A stretch of DNA of 64,000 nt from Hybos culiciformis (lineage: Eukaryota > Arthropoda > Insecta > Diptera > Hybotidae). Shown here piece after piece: positions 1 to 11,963 of this stretch (positions within the stretch are counted from its first letter, which is position 1; the number at the start of each line of letters is the position of its first letter). The translations under genes were made by a program, and so were the position numbers. Location: positions 115,491,812 to 115,555,811 of the forward strand of contig OZ023273.1 in NCBI GenBank assembly GCA_964007475.1, written 5' to 3'. The notes beneath the pieces are model-generated. The model did no database searches. It worked only from the letters and a program-made list of their open reading frames with translations, and was not told the DNA's origin.

Positions 1-271
1 TAATTCATTTTTCGGTTTAGAACTTAAGTAATTATCAGCCTAAAGTAAAAATGTCGAGACCTATTAGAAATCTCCATTTTCATTATAATTTTCAGTCTCA
101 GGGTATATCTTTGAGTGTATAACTTTATGACCGCAAATATCACAATAAAACTACGCTATGTTCCCAGCCGTCCCGTTTTTTCGATTTAAAAACGAAAAAT
201 CTTAAAAAATTATAAAAATTTAAAAAAAAAATACTACCTGAGTAAAAATATAATGTTATATATAGTATAAT

Positions 272-1020
272 CAGTGGTGGGATTCAGCCGGTTCGCACCG
301 GTTCGCGCGAACCGGTTCCTAAAATATTTAAGATTCGCGCGAACCGTTTCCTAAAATTTGTCGGTTCGCGAAACTCGCCTGAAAAAGTTTTGAAATAATT
401 ATCACTGTTTTAACAGTCCCTCCGTGGCAATTTCTCAACTACTCAAAGAATATACAATTTAAATTTGCATTGAAATTTGTATTGCAATTTGTATTAAATT
501 TCAATAATATAAAAAAAAACATGATGTTTGTCTTTCGGTCTGTGTGTTATCTAAAAATTTAAAAACTACTTTCACATGATGAGTATCTCGACAGGTGATC
601 CGCGTACAATTTACAATAAAACAATTTTTTTCTTGCTTTTTTATTAATTTATAAAAGATATACTGGAAAATTTGACAAGCGTTTTACTTATTTATCTGGA
701 AAATCTCCTTTTTCTTTAACTATGTTATGTGAATACTGTGAGTAAAGAACTGAATAAGAGTAAAAATATGCTTTTACAAAGTAATAAACGTGTAACAAGC
801 AAGTCTGTTTTGAAATTACAACATTTGGAAACATCAATCTAAAAATTTATGAGTTTTTATGAAGGAGAAAGTATATATATATATATGTATGTTCTGGAAA
901 GGTATTTAGAATCTAAATAAAAAAATTAAATAAACTTTTTAGAGCCTTCGAAACCTTAAAAAAAAATTTTTTTTTTACGGGATGCGAACCGGTTGTTAAA
1001 TGTTTTGAATTCCACCACTG
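272..1020. mobile_element. hAT-type non-autonomous element (MITE), 749 bp
   Basis: The element begins CAGTGGTGGGATTCA and ends with the inverted partner of CAGTGGTGGAATTCA, a terminal inverted repeat with one mismatch in 15. It is flanked by a perfect 8-bp direct repeat AGTATAAT at 264-271 and 1021-1028, the length hAT transposases make. Just inside the left end, GGTTCGCGCGAACC-like motifs recur several times, and the right end carries GCGAACCGGTT, so the subterminal regions share motifs in opposite orientation. The interior is AT-rich and has no open reading frame, so the copy cannot move by itself. The intact target duplication points to a fairly young insertion. The hAT assignment rests on the duplication length and the CAG...CTG ends. 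Confidence 0.85.
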
Positions 1021-1028
1021 AGTATAAT

Positions 1029-2745
1029 GTATACTTATGAAATATTTCCAATTCCAATAATACCGTAGTATTTAAAATGTTTCATAAACATTAAAATTTA
1101 TAGGTTTTGAAGTGCTTAATTTTTAGGTCAATAAGTAATGTTTTATTATATAATACGTAACAATGTTATCAAAATCATAAATAATTTGTATATATTGTTT
1201 GATTTATCATCTATCTGATAAACAAGAATAAAAAAAACTAAACTTAATTTTCATGAACTTTAAAATTTTAAATCAAATTAAATTGAAAGCATGTTTAATG
1301 GCTTTAAATAAAAAGGAACTCATATTCTACGCTAACGTGCCTAATCCATATATTTTTAATTAAAAACTTAATATAAAAACTCAAACATAATTAAAGTGTA
1401 TATTACTTTAATTTAGGTTCGAAATTCAAAGATTTGCTAACACCTTGACTACTTATACTATTAATCATTTAATTATTGAGATATCGGCCACACATTTGTA
1501 TGAATAATTGACATAATATTTGTATTAAATTTTTGATGAAAAGTTATGTTTACACCTAAAAAAACATTTTTCTCATCGTGTTAAATTTTTTCACACAAAC
1601 AATAGTAATACTGGAAACATTTTTAATCCCTGAGATTTTGATTAAATTATTAACAAAAAAAAAAAATGAAAACAAAACTTAATTTTTTTTTTTAAATTAC
1701 TATATTGTACTGTGCCAAAGGGTATTTAAAATCAGGTACAAAGGATTTGAAAAACAATAAACTAAAATTCATGTGATTCTTCTTATTTTTTCGGCACTTA
1801 AAAAAGAAACAAACTAAAAACTTTAACTGTGATAGTATGTGAAAATTATGAATAATATGTTACTGACGTACTACAATAGATTGCTGAAATGTTTTACAAT
1901 CAATTTAAAATATCTGTGAAATCTTTTTCATTTGTTTCATTTGTTGTTTTTTATTATGATTTAGTTATAACGTACATATTTTTTTATATGCAAATAAAAG
2001 CTGGAATGTGAATGCAATAACGGGAGCAATCAGGTGGGTCGTCCCATAATACTAAATATTTAAGAATTGATATAACTATTTAATATGTTTAACTTTAAGT
2101 CACCATACAGTCAACCACAATTTTTTTGTTATTAAATGTTTACTTATTAGAAAATTAAATAATTAACTTAAAATAGAAATAGACTCGAAATATTTGTCAG
2201 AAAGTATTTGAATTTTTATCTCTATTTTTTATCCTAATTATACTTTACATAAAGAATGATAATAATTTTAAGGATAAATTTTATATAATATAATTTTTTT
2301 TGAGCCATTCAATAGTATTTAATTGTTAGTAACAAGAGATTTAACAATTTACTTTTATTAAATTGTATTCTCAATCACAATAGTTTAGTACTCATTATTT
2401 TCATTAGTATGAAAACTTATTAAATTTAGCAGGTGCTCCTTAAAAAGTTTTTTTTTTTAATTAAAAAAAAGGATAACGATAAAAGGTAAAAAAATTTTTA
2501 AGTTATTTTGCGAAAAAAAAAAATTAATTTTTCGCTCATAATTTCACCTGGAAAAATATTATTATAACAAGAGTATGTGTAGGTGTATATATTTATTTTT
2601 TCAAAATTAAAGAAAAAAATACTATGATTCATAAAAAAGAAAAATGTAGAAGTAGAAACAGACTGGGTAACCAAATCAAACCGAACTTATAATATTGATG
2701 GACATAAAAAAAATTGAATTGACTAGCGAAAGTGTTTTTAATTTA
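1029..2745. other. Intergenic AT-rich DNA, no gene seen
   Basis: Only AT-rich sequence with short homopolymer runs is seen. No open frame with coding-like composition, no RNA gene and no clear repeat boundary was found. Confidence 0.6.
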
Positions 2746-3125
2746 TAGGCATAACCAGGCCCAGGAAGAGGCGGGGTCAGGAGGGTCTTTTGGCATGGGC
2801 CTCTTAATTTAGGGGGCCTCCAAACAATATAATACAAAACGTTTAAAAAATTGACTTGGCACTTTTATGTACGCAAGTAACAACTAACTGTTCGATATTA
2901 TGATTTCGATCTAGTGGTTTTTAGTGAAATATTTATTAACATAAGTTGAAATCTAATGTATATAAAAAATAAATTTTTTTAATTCTCTGTCCTCAATCAC
3001 GGCTAAACCGATGGACCGATTTGGCTGAAAATTTGAATTTAAGTAGTATTAGAAATTAAGTAGTATTAGTATTAGAAATTTTGTTCCGAGTCCCGGGGGG
3101 CTATCTTAGATTTCGGTTTTTCAAT
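2746..3125. repeat. Degraded interspersed repeat patches
   Basis: Two islands stand out from the AT-rich background. At 2757-2822 a G-rich stretch contains GGGCCTCTTAATTTAGGGGG, of the kind seen at the ends of degraded hAT-like repeats. At 2990-3050 the text GGCTAAACCGATGGACCGAT, followed by a TTTGGCTGAAAATTTG-like run, resembles a phrase common in interspersed repeats of many insects (variants of 'ctaaaccgctggaccgattt'). Neither has recognisable ends or target duplications. They may be unrelated fragments lying side by side. Confidence 0.4.
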
Positions 3126-5772
3126 TTAGGTATATTCCGATAAAATGTTATAGCGTTGGACTCTAATCGACTATTTAGAAGACTGGATTTGTTAAGGCAC
3201 CCATCTGAGGTTTTGGGTTTCCGATGTAGTAAATTTTAAAATTCCGTTTTTTAGAGCACAAAATCTGGATTAAAGTGTTGATATTAATATAAGTTCGATA
3301 CTGCTGTGAAAGAGTTCTTATCTACATTTGCATTTATCTTGCATAAAACTTTTAGGTACCTAATTTTTGCGAAACATCTATTATTATGTGATTATTATCC
3401 ATTATTAATATGAAATACTTCTGAATACATAAAATATGAAAATATAAAAACTTAAATCAAGCTGAAAGCTTTTAATGTTTGAATGCAATAAAAAATTTCA
3501 GTAATTAAAAAATTTCATCTGGTAAAACGTATAAATAATCCAATGTGCTATACCGCCGATAATCCATAACTTTTCTGATTAAATATTGAAAATATTTCAC
3601 TTCGGCGCATAGAATAGATATAAAAATTAAAATTTTTATAAACGTTCGCCAACAACATTATTATGAACTAAAATAAAAATGTACATATTAATCTCTAAAA
3701 ATATATAATTTTTACCATAAATTTTTCTGTGTAACATATTCCCCACATAAAATACTTTTAACATAATAATAATATATCCCCACTTGGAGCGTTTGCGCGT
3801 TAAAGATATCTAAACCAATCGTTTGATTTCAATGGCGAAACAAAGCAATATATTTATCTTATTCTCTTTCAAACAAAAATTTATGTAATTCAATATATGT
3901 TTCAATAAATATGTCTCATTTTAACTTTAAGGGAATTATTTATCCCCAATTTATTTGTTGTTGTTTTTTTTTTTGGCTAAGTTGCCTAATTTATGCGTAA
4001 TAAAAATTAGAGTAAAATTTCTCCAATAAGTTATAAATGAAGTATAAAGTTGAATAAAAATTTATCATCTCAATTGTTAAATAAATATTATTTATTATAA
4101 GAAGTTTTTAATGACATTACGAATATAAATTTATTTTATCGCACCATTTATTTTCGATATTCAATATTATCTAATTTTAACATTTAAACTTAATAGAAAA
4201 ACGATTATCAATGCAACTGTATAGAGTTAAAGTATTTTAGGCAATGATCCTTTTATATAAGATTTCAATTCCATTCTCATTTTATTTAAATTAAATTTTT
4301 TGTATTCGTTATATTCATTCTGTCGGAAGTTATCGTTTCGATAAAAAGAACTTTATCGAAGACTTGTAGGTATTAACATAATGTATGTAGGTATTTTAAT
4401 TAAAAATTATATTAAATCTTGTAACATTATGCACTCCACACATTTGCTGATATTTAATAAGAAAAAATACATATATTAAAAAAAAATAATGTAAAAAAAA
4501 CAGGACCTTTTAAACAACTGTTGCAAAAAAATGTCCTTTTATGAAGGTACAATAAAAATTAAAGAAGGATTAGTATAATTTTAATTCTTTTTTTTTATTG
4601 TTTAGGTTTTATTGTTTATTTTTGATCGTTTTCCTTGATAATAGTATGGATAACACAAAAAAAAACAAATAAACACTTGAATCAGGGAATAAAACTGAAA
4701 TTTGTATAAATGATTTTTCTTCAACTACTTTATAGTGCACAATTTGGAATAAAAAACTTGTAAGTTAAATATTAAAACTATTAAAATTATCATTCAAAAA
4801 CGTTTAGTTATCTACAATTAACTTTCAATATTAACAAGCAAATTTAAGTGAATTCTTGGAGGAAGAGAAAATATTTTATTTTCATTCTAAAAGAGTTAAT
4901 ATTCAATTTACTTTCTTATTAACCTTCATCACAAAACAAATAAAACAATGTTATTATCAGAATCATAATCAGGTTTAGTACGCTCAACACAATTATAGTA
5001 GTTAGATCAGGTTTTTATTCACGTGACTAAATATATTTTTGAGTGACAGATATAAAAGTTTGAATTAAAAGAATATCATAAAGAGTTACAAATACAATGC
5101 CAATGAGAATTATATAAAATATATAAATTTATTTATCATATTAAATACCAATTTAAAAACAAATTTAGTTTTATTATAAAAAGTATTCAAATAATGTAAA
5201 ATAAGTATTTATATTTGCTAAGTTCTAAGTACCATACTACCATACCTATATCTTTTAATCTTTCAAGATTTTATTTTTATAAAAGCAAAACTTTGTCCAC
5301 TTCCTGAATTATTTAGTTTACGTTAGACTGTAGTCAACTTTGGGCGCATTGGAATTTATTAAGTATACACAGAGGGTACATTTATTTTTTTGGAACACAA
5401 ATTGAAATTATTCGGAGTAAATTTGTATCTATGTAATGTAGCATCGAAGAGTGTTGATATAATCGAGGTTTCAGAGCCGTAGAAAAAAAAAAACAAATTA
5501 AAAAATGAAACAAAAAATCCTTAATCACAATCCTCCTTATGTCTATGATTATTTCGCTCGCAAAAGTTTTTAAAACTTTTGAAAAATAACAACAGATCTA
5601 TATAAATTTTTTTAATAAAATTCAAAACGTTGTATAAAATAAAAATTATTTTTGTAATAACAATAACTAAGTAGTAGAATAAATAAGAATATTGAAAGAA
5701 AAGTTCAAGTTTAATATTTTAAAAATTTTCATCGATGAAAAAAATTTATATTATGTATACCTACGTGAACCA
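3126..5772. other. Intergenic AT-rich DNA, no gene seen
   Basis: No coding-like open frame is visible on either strand. There are short poly-A and poly-T runs and a few TAGGTA motifs near 4370-4395, but nothing that can be called a feature. Confidence 0.6.
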
Positions 5773-6120
5773 CTAAGAATCGGCTGAAACTTAGACGGGA
5801 GGGTAGAGGCGGCGCCCAAACTATCAAAACCAAAAACAGTATTTGGGGCAAAGTCCTGGTTTCGTCGGAAATCCCACTTACCAACCACCAGTCCGCCGCC
5901 TGCCGTCCGCCACCCCGCTTTCGTTCTGGAACATCCCCTATACTCCCTTCACACAAATGGGGCAAATCGAGCAAAATAAAAAATTGTCCCATACAAAATG
6001 TATGAAAACTTTGGGGGCCATATCTCCCAAAACGGAGCCTTTGCCCCAAGAACTGTTTTTGGTTTTGGGGGTATGGACCGCCTCTACCTTCCCTCCGTTC
6101 CCAAACTGAGACTATTTTAG
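5773..6120. mobile_element. Fold-back element with imperfect inverted arms
   Basis: The left arm (about 5773-5855) and right arm (about 6040-6120) are imperfect reverse complements. Shared blocks include GGTAGAGGCGG (left with one base missing) and CAAAACCAAAAACAGT followed by TTGGGGCAAAG. The loop (about 5856-6039) is unusually GC-rich for this window. Open frames across it on both strands (5843-6109 + and 5729-6049 -) arise only because the arms lack stops; their translations look like no family. A further copy of the terminus lies at 6457-6480. No target duplication was identified. Confidence 0.6.
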
Positions 6121-6456
6121 AAACTGAAATTTTTTTTTAATTTCTAGAATTTCTAGTTTTAGAACGACACGATTTTACAGCTGTTATTTTACAATTATTT
6201 TACAAATCAAGATTTTATGACGTAAAAATCGTTCCGAAATGATATTTTATATTTTAAAAATCTGCAAAGGGAAATTTTAAATTTCCCATAACAAACTCAG
6301 TTTATAGGTGTACTTTTTAGTGCACCTGATTTAAAAAAAAAACTAAAAATTTAAAATTTAAGCAGACGTTGCAGATGATACAGATTAAATGTCAAGCCTA
6401 TTTCAATTTCTGAAAAAAAGGAATTTTCTTTAGCAGAAAAGGTATATTTTACGATT

Positions 6457-6480
6457 TAAAATAGTCTCAGTTTGGGAACG
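6457..6480. repeat. Third copy of the fold-back terminus
   Basis: This 24-base stretch is a perfect reverse complement of 6096-6119, the outer end of the right arm of the neighbouring fold-back. The same terminus therefore occurs in forward, reverse and forward order at 5773, 6119 and 6457, about 340 bases apart. It may mark a second, partly deleted copy. Confidence 0.6.
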
Positions 6481-6879
6481 GGCTCTAAATCGCGTATATA
6501 TCCTTTTTTTCCTATTGCACGTTTTACCTTATATATATTTTTTCAATAGCGGACAGTTACGACAACTTTTTTAAAAAAAAGTTGTTGCAACAAAACCCTA
6601 TTGGAAAACGTCTACATATACAGTTTGAAAATAATCAAGAAGAATTGTACTTCCACAACATTTTTACAATACTATTTACATTTATACCATTTACGAAAGA
6701 CAGCATTTGGTAGTGAAGTGGAATTTAGTTTTTAGTGGAATATAAGTTATTTATTATTAAAAAAAAAACTTTGAATCCTTCATGTTGTGTATTTTAGTTA
6801 TGTGGTTCTTGTCCGCAATAAAAAGCTTTTATTTTTATCCACATTTAACTTAAAATTTCCCATACGTTCTACATTGAAT
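6481..6879. other. Intergenic AT-rich DNA, no gene seen
   Basis: AT-rich sequence with a short inverted pair around 6567-6590 (AAGTTGT / ACAACTT type). No gene or clear repeat boundary. Confidence 0.5.
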
Positions 6880-6882
6880 TAA

Positions 6883-7256
6883 TAAGCGAGTCACACTACA
6901 ACTAAAAAGCCACTACTCATGACGGCTTTTTTAAATGCGTTCACACTTGCACTTTTTGGTTTTTTTTCTTTTTTTTTCTCGTTTTGTCATATCTTTTTCC
7001 TTTTTTTTTGGGATTTTTTTTTGTTTTTTTATTCGTTTTTTTTAAAAAATTGCCGCCAACTTCCTGAAAGTATGCAATTGTTAGTTTATTTTTTTCTCAC
7101 AGAGCTCATTTGTTATTTGATCCCTGATTTTCTAGTGGCTTTTTGAAAAGCCACTAGCTTTTTTTTCTTTTTTTTGTATGGAAAAAGCCACGAAATAGCC
7201 ACAACGATGATAGCTTTTTCAAAAAGCCATTAAAAAGCAGAAGTGTGACAGCCTTA
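6883..7256. mobile_element. Tourist-like MITE, 374 bp
   Basis: The ends form a short inverted repeat, TAAG-NNN-GTCACACT (12 of 15 bases match), and are flanked by TAA at 6880-6882 and 7257-7259. A 3-bp TAA/TTA duplication is the habit of PIF/Harbinger (Tourist) elements; with so short a duplication the class is tentative. The interior repeats the phrase AAAAAGCCACTA in both orientations and holds a perfect palindrome at 7132-7157. The open frame at 6919-7146 (+) is a Phe-rich translation of poly-T and is not a gene. Confidence 0.5.
7132..7157. repeat. Perfect 12-bp-arm palindrome
   Basis: CTAGTGGCTTTT, a two-base centre, then AAAAGCCACTAG. It lies inside the Tourist-like MITE and repeats that element's own GCCACTA motif. 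Confidence 0.8.
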
Positions 7257-7259
7257 TAA

Positions 7260-8279
7260 TGTTCACAAAAAGTAGAACATATTCCTTAAGTTACGACACA
7301 CTGATGTTATTAAAGTCTACTTTATTATTAAAATAAAAAAATTTTCTATTTTCAAATTCATTATACCAAATGGATGTTTTTGAAGATTAATAGGGCTTAG
7401 TAGGTTAATAAATATAAAACAGGAACGTGATGTTTAAAATTGTATTAAAAATTAATTTTAAAAAAAATAAAATAAATAAACTGGGAAATAAATAGAACTG
7501 GAACTTTGTGTTATTATTAGTTAGACATTGAACCAAATATTTTTTTTAGCTTTATATTGTAAGCTATGAAAAGTGAAAATATTAAAAAATATGTATGCAT
7601 AAATGAAATTGCGATGCAATTTTCAGTATGCTTTGTGTCCATTCAATCAAGAAAGAATAAATTTTTTTGGCGTCTCGAAAAAGTAGATAATTTTTAATTA
7701 AAAATACAATTTCCAGTGATTTTTTTTTCTTAAAAAAATATTTAAAAAAAAATAATTGTGCTTTAAATTTAAATTATAAACAAAAAATTGAAATAGGGAA
7801 ATAAAAATGAAAAAAAATTCAAAAATGGAAAATTAAAAACGAAAAAATTTTAGAGAAAAAAAAAAAAGAAGAAAAATTCGGCCTCTAAAAGGCGAAGAAA
7901 AAATAAACTCCATTTTCTTTTCTTTTTTTTTTTTGGGTAATAAATTTAAGAGAAAAAATAAAGTTTTTTTAAATTTAATATTTTTAAAAATATTAAATTT
8001 TATATATAAAATTATTTTCTTTTCAACCTATAATTGAATATTGGAAAAAATTCATAATTTAAATATAAATTTTTTTTTTTTTTTAATTTTACTTATATTA
8101 ATTTACGTCAGCAAAAAAATAAAATAATTTAGGGTAGACTGCGAAGCCGATTTATAATAATAAGTCGACGTCGTAGCGGCAAAAATTTAATTTTTTTAAC
8201 TAAATATTGAAAATTTACTATATATACACAATAAAATTTTTAGGTCATAGGAGTAAAAAATCTTAGAGGCAAAAGAAGA
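7260..8279. other. Intergenic AT-rich DNA, no gene seen
   Basis: Dominated by poly-A and poly-T runs. A small GC-richer phrase at 8163-8190 (GACGTCGTAGCGGCAAAAAT) has a near match at 29144-29163 (GACATCGTAGCGACAAAAAT), suggesting a dispersed repeat fragment. Confidence 0.5.
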
Positions 8280-10762
8280 TAAGCCAAAAATCCCTACCTA
8301 CCTACTTACATATTTACCTTAAAAATATTTGGAATCGCAAGAATCGTGACAATGCATAATGAAATTTGTCTTCATCAAAATTTACTATGAACGAAGGTTG
8401 AATTGTTAAAAAATTGGAAAAGCTTATGCTTAGAAATTATTGCAGAATTTTTTTTTAACTCAAGATTATGGAATTATCTTCACATGCCTGATTCAAACTA
8501 ACGATTTTGGAAAAGTCATAAGATTTTAAAGCAAAATTCAACTAAAATCAAATAAAAAATGACATTGATTAGAGACAAAGCTCAGCATATATCTATCTAC
8601 CTGCCGTCTACTTAACTTTCTTTTTTTAGATTTTTCTAACTACACCTACCTAGAATCCATTAACAGAAAATTAGAATTAGATAGGTAGGTCAAATTTCAA
8701 GGCTCTAGCTCAAGCGTAAGGCTGTTTTGAGACCAATAAATTAGAAGAAGTATAAACGTAATTTTAATGGCTAAAATAGATCTTATATGGAAAATTTTTG
8801 ATGTAGGACGACTTAAGGAAATCTGATAATGCTACACTTGAGGTAGAGTCTCAAATTATTTGTCGTCAAAATTTCACCAATTTCGTTGACATCATGAAAT
8901 TTAAAAAAATATTTATATTAAAACGCAAAACGTGTTCTAGAGTCGTTCGTTTTGAATAAATGACATCGTGTTTTATTTTTCTTTTCTTTTTTTTTTATAT
9001 TTTTATTTTGCAATTATAGAACCAAGAGGTTTTCTTTTAATTAAAGAGAGTGGAGGGTAAAAAATTAAAGAACGGAAAGATTTTTTTTTTTTTTTCTTTT
9101 TATAATTTTTTTCTATTGCGATCGACATATTTTGTATTTTTTTTTTTTTTCATGAAAATATTAACTGTTAGGTAGGTAGGTAGGTAGTTCAGCATTTTTT
9201 TTTTTTGTTTAGTTCAGAACTGTTTATTGTGAAAAGAAAAGTATAGATTGGTGTAAATAGCTTGTAGCTATAGTTAGGTAGGTAGGTATATTAATGATAC
9301 CTTTAAATTGCAATAGCTACCTATAGGTACCTATATTATACTTATGTTTTTTTTTTTTTCATTTTTATTTTCGTTTTTAAAGAAATCGAACAATGATTAT
9401 TTTTAATTAAAAAAAAAAAATATAATAATATGTAAAAGAAAAATAATTTATAAATTCATTTCGGACGATAAAAAAAAATATAAAAAATCAAAAAGTTCAA
9501 TCGTTAAGGTTAGTTTCTTTTTTTTATTTTATTTTTTTTTTTTTAATTTATTCTAAAAAATATACATTTTTTTTTTAAGAATTTAGGAAATAAATTGTTT
9601 GCAATTTTTGCTTGTTATAACATTAATAGTAATGCCATGAGTTCTTTTATTACTCTTTATTTTTCATAGAATTACCTAGAATTTTATGCAAGCTCAAAAG
9701 ATTACTTATTATAAAATAGGTTTACATTGATCTATATATACCTTTGATCTAGTTTTACCTACTAGACTGTACACTACACTACTAAGTATTGATATCTAAT
9801 ACATAAATGTTTAAGTAGATAGTAGGCATATAACTACTTGGTAAGTATACAAATTTATATGAGGTAAGAAACAAAGAAACTGGTTGAATATTTCACCATA
9901 TTCTAGTTTCTAGTATCTAAGTAACTACTTCTTTTGAATTATAGTCTGCTTCTAGACTATCAATCATTAGTTTCGTCAACAGAAGGTAGATATACTCCTA
10001 ATAGCTTCTATACTAGGTATACGTATTGATTTATTCTTTTTCAGCTTCAAAGTCCTAAGCTTGTAACTTATTTTAAAATATTATGAATAATGAGACAGTG
10101 TTCCATTATTTTGTTAGGGAAATCTAATGTGATACCAAATGAACTGAATATGAACTGAATTATTTAACTCATAAATGTTGAACAAGTATTAGATATGTTA
10201 TATGTATATAATATAACCTATATTATATAAAATAGGTATACAAAAAATTATCAACTTGATAGAATATTAATAATGTTTTCGAGACCTTGATAAAAAAAAT
10301 AAAGTAAAAAAAATTCAATATTTCGTTTGAAAAAAATATTCGAGCCGGTGAAAATACTTACTTACAAAATATATTGTGGAAAAAAAAATCATAAATTAGG
10401 TATTATTTATATTTTTGTAACTATGTTAGGTATATTATATACATTGCTTATATTTGATAAAAAATATCTACACATGTCCATAGATAGGTAGGTACCTCTA
10501 GTTTCTTTGCAATATTTTTAGTTCTGTATGAATTAATTTTTCTCAAAAATTGTGAAAAAAAAAGTTTTCGTTAAAAAAAGATAAAAATTGTTGCTACCTA
10601 TTAAGCTTCATTCTCTAAAATAAATCAGAAAATTTGACTACTTAGAAGATTTCTCTGCTGCTAATTTATAAGGGATATTTAAAAATACCTAAAACCAAAA
10701 TATTTAACACCAATTACGTCGATTTTTTGAAGGTAGAAAAAAAATAATAATTCGAAAACTAC
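8280..10762. repeat. AT-rich DNA with dense TAGG/CCTA tetranucleotides
   Basis: Short arrays such as TAGGTAGGTAGGTAGG (9170-9186, 9275-9288) and CCTACCTACC (8293-8303) recur in both orientations along this stretch and on to about 12610, while they are nearly absent from the rest of the window. No gene is visible. The unit differs from the TTAGG telomeric repeat, and the copies are not in one phase, so this is a microsatellite-seeded region. Confidence 0.6.
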
Positions 10763-10854
10763 CTACTACCATTGAGTAATAATATTTATAAGAGGGACAG
10801 AATTCATACAAGTAAATTTCAGAATTTTTTTTTTTTCAAATAACTCAAAAATGA

Positions 10855-10994
10855 TGACAATATTATCAATGTATTGAATAAAAATTGCACACTCAAATGT
10901 GTTTATTCTTAATACAATAATAAAAATAATAAAATTAAGAATAAAAACATTTGAGTTAAAAAAATTTTACTCAATACATTGAAAATATTGTCAT
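10855..10994. mobile_element. Nested palindromic insertion
   Basis: Arms of about 60 bases (10855-10915 and 10933-10994) are near-perfect reverse complements around an AT-rich loop of about 17 bases. The block splits the left inverted repeat of the surrounding element: the right repeat reads straight through the corresponding point. It is thus a later insertion or a fold-back expansion inside that repeat. Confidence 0.7.
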
Positions 10995-11453
10995 GGCTAA
11001 TTCCATAACAGAAAACGAAAAAAGCTAAAAATTTTTAATCACTATTTTGATTCATTTAATAGTAATTATGAATCTTAAGTAATCAAAGTTGATTAATCTT
11101 AAATTTTTTTTTTAACAATTTCGATTATTTTCAAATTTTAAGCTTTTTAAATTTGATGTACTGGCAACCTCTAACTGGTACTAAAAATATGACGTAACTT
11201 CTAAGCAACACAAAACGAAAACATACGGTATAATATTAACCGTTATCTATTTTGACATTTTTTAATTAATAAAGTGGTGAATTAATACTTTTTTTCAACA
11301 ACATTATCTTTTACTCTAATATCGAAAATTTTATTTCTTTAATCCTTTCAAAGAGTTTAATTTAACAATAGCTTCATGCTGATATTTTGTTAAATTAGTT
11401 CTGATAATTAGAAGTTCTGTGTTTTCAGTTGAACGCTGAAAAATTTACAATTA

Positions 11454-11869
11454 ACAGTAATACACGAAAGTTGATATGCTGTAATACACGAAACTTTATC
11501 CGTTGTTTTGATCATTTGTTAATTGAAAAATTGTCCCATCAAAAACATATTTATGGCATATTGTAGGAGAACTGTCTTTTGTTATATAATCAAAAACTCA
11601 TTTATAAAAAGTTTTAAGACAGAAGAGAAATTTTGTTTTGAAAAAAATATTAGAAATTCAAAGGCTTTTTTTATGCTGTAATACACGAATCATTTGATTG
11701 TGTGTTATTTGAAATTTTTTATCAAAGCTAACTTTTTTAACTTCAGTACTTCATTCCACAAAACCTTACTTATTATAATCCATTAAAGAAAATTAAAAAA
11801 CGATTTGTTTGAACTTTTAATACCAGTTCAAAGCCGTGTATTACCATGTAAATATGCTGTAATACACGA
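11454..11869. repeat. Iterated TGTAATACACGA motifs
   Basis: ATGCTGTAATACACGA occurs exactly at 11476-11491, 11673-11688 and 11854-11869. A shorter AGTAATACACGA lies at 11456-11467, and the inverted core CGTGTATTAC at 11835-11844. All are inside the right half of the 1187-bp element, where they could be protein-binding iterons or remains of a small internal repeat. Confidence 0.7.
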
Positions 11870-11963
11870 TGGAATTAGCCTCATCATTTTTGAGTTATTT
11901 AGGAAAAAATTTACTTGTATGAATTCTGTCCCTGTTATAAATATTATTACTCAATGCTACTAC

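Larger units (their letters stand above)
10770..11956. mobile_element. 1187-bp TIR element with 7-bp target duplication
   Basis: The termini are long inverted repeats: CATTGAGTAATAATATTTAT at 10770 has its reverse complement ending at 11956. The match continues inward for about 90 bases through GGGACAGAATTCATACAAGT and TAACTCAAAAATGATGA. CTACTAC flanks both ends (10763-10769 and 11957-11963). The left arm is interrupted after ATGATGA by a 140-base palindrome (10855-10994) and resumes with GGCTAATTCCAT, matching ATGGAATTAGCC at 11868-11879. The right half contains three exact copies of ATGCTGTAATACACGA. There is no transposase-like frame. A 7-bp duplication does not settle the superfamily; hAT and P usually give about 8, so an unassigned family is possible. 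Confidence 0.8.

Noticed and set aside
1410..1440. GGTTCGAAATTC as a tRNA B box
   Set aside because: No matching A box, cloverleaf or terminator around it.
5729..6109. Open frames on both strands through the fold-back
   Set aside because: They exist because the inverted arms and GC-rich loop lack stops; translations are Pro/Leu/Ser-rich without family features.
9170..9290. TAGG arrays as an internal telomere repeat
   Set aside because: The unit is TAGG, four bases, not the insect TTAGG pentamer, and both orientations are mixed.
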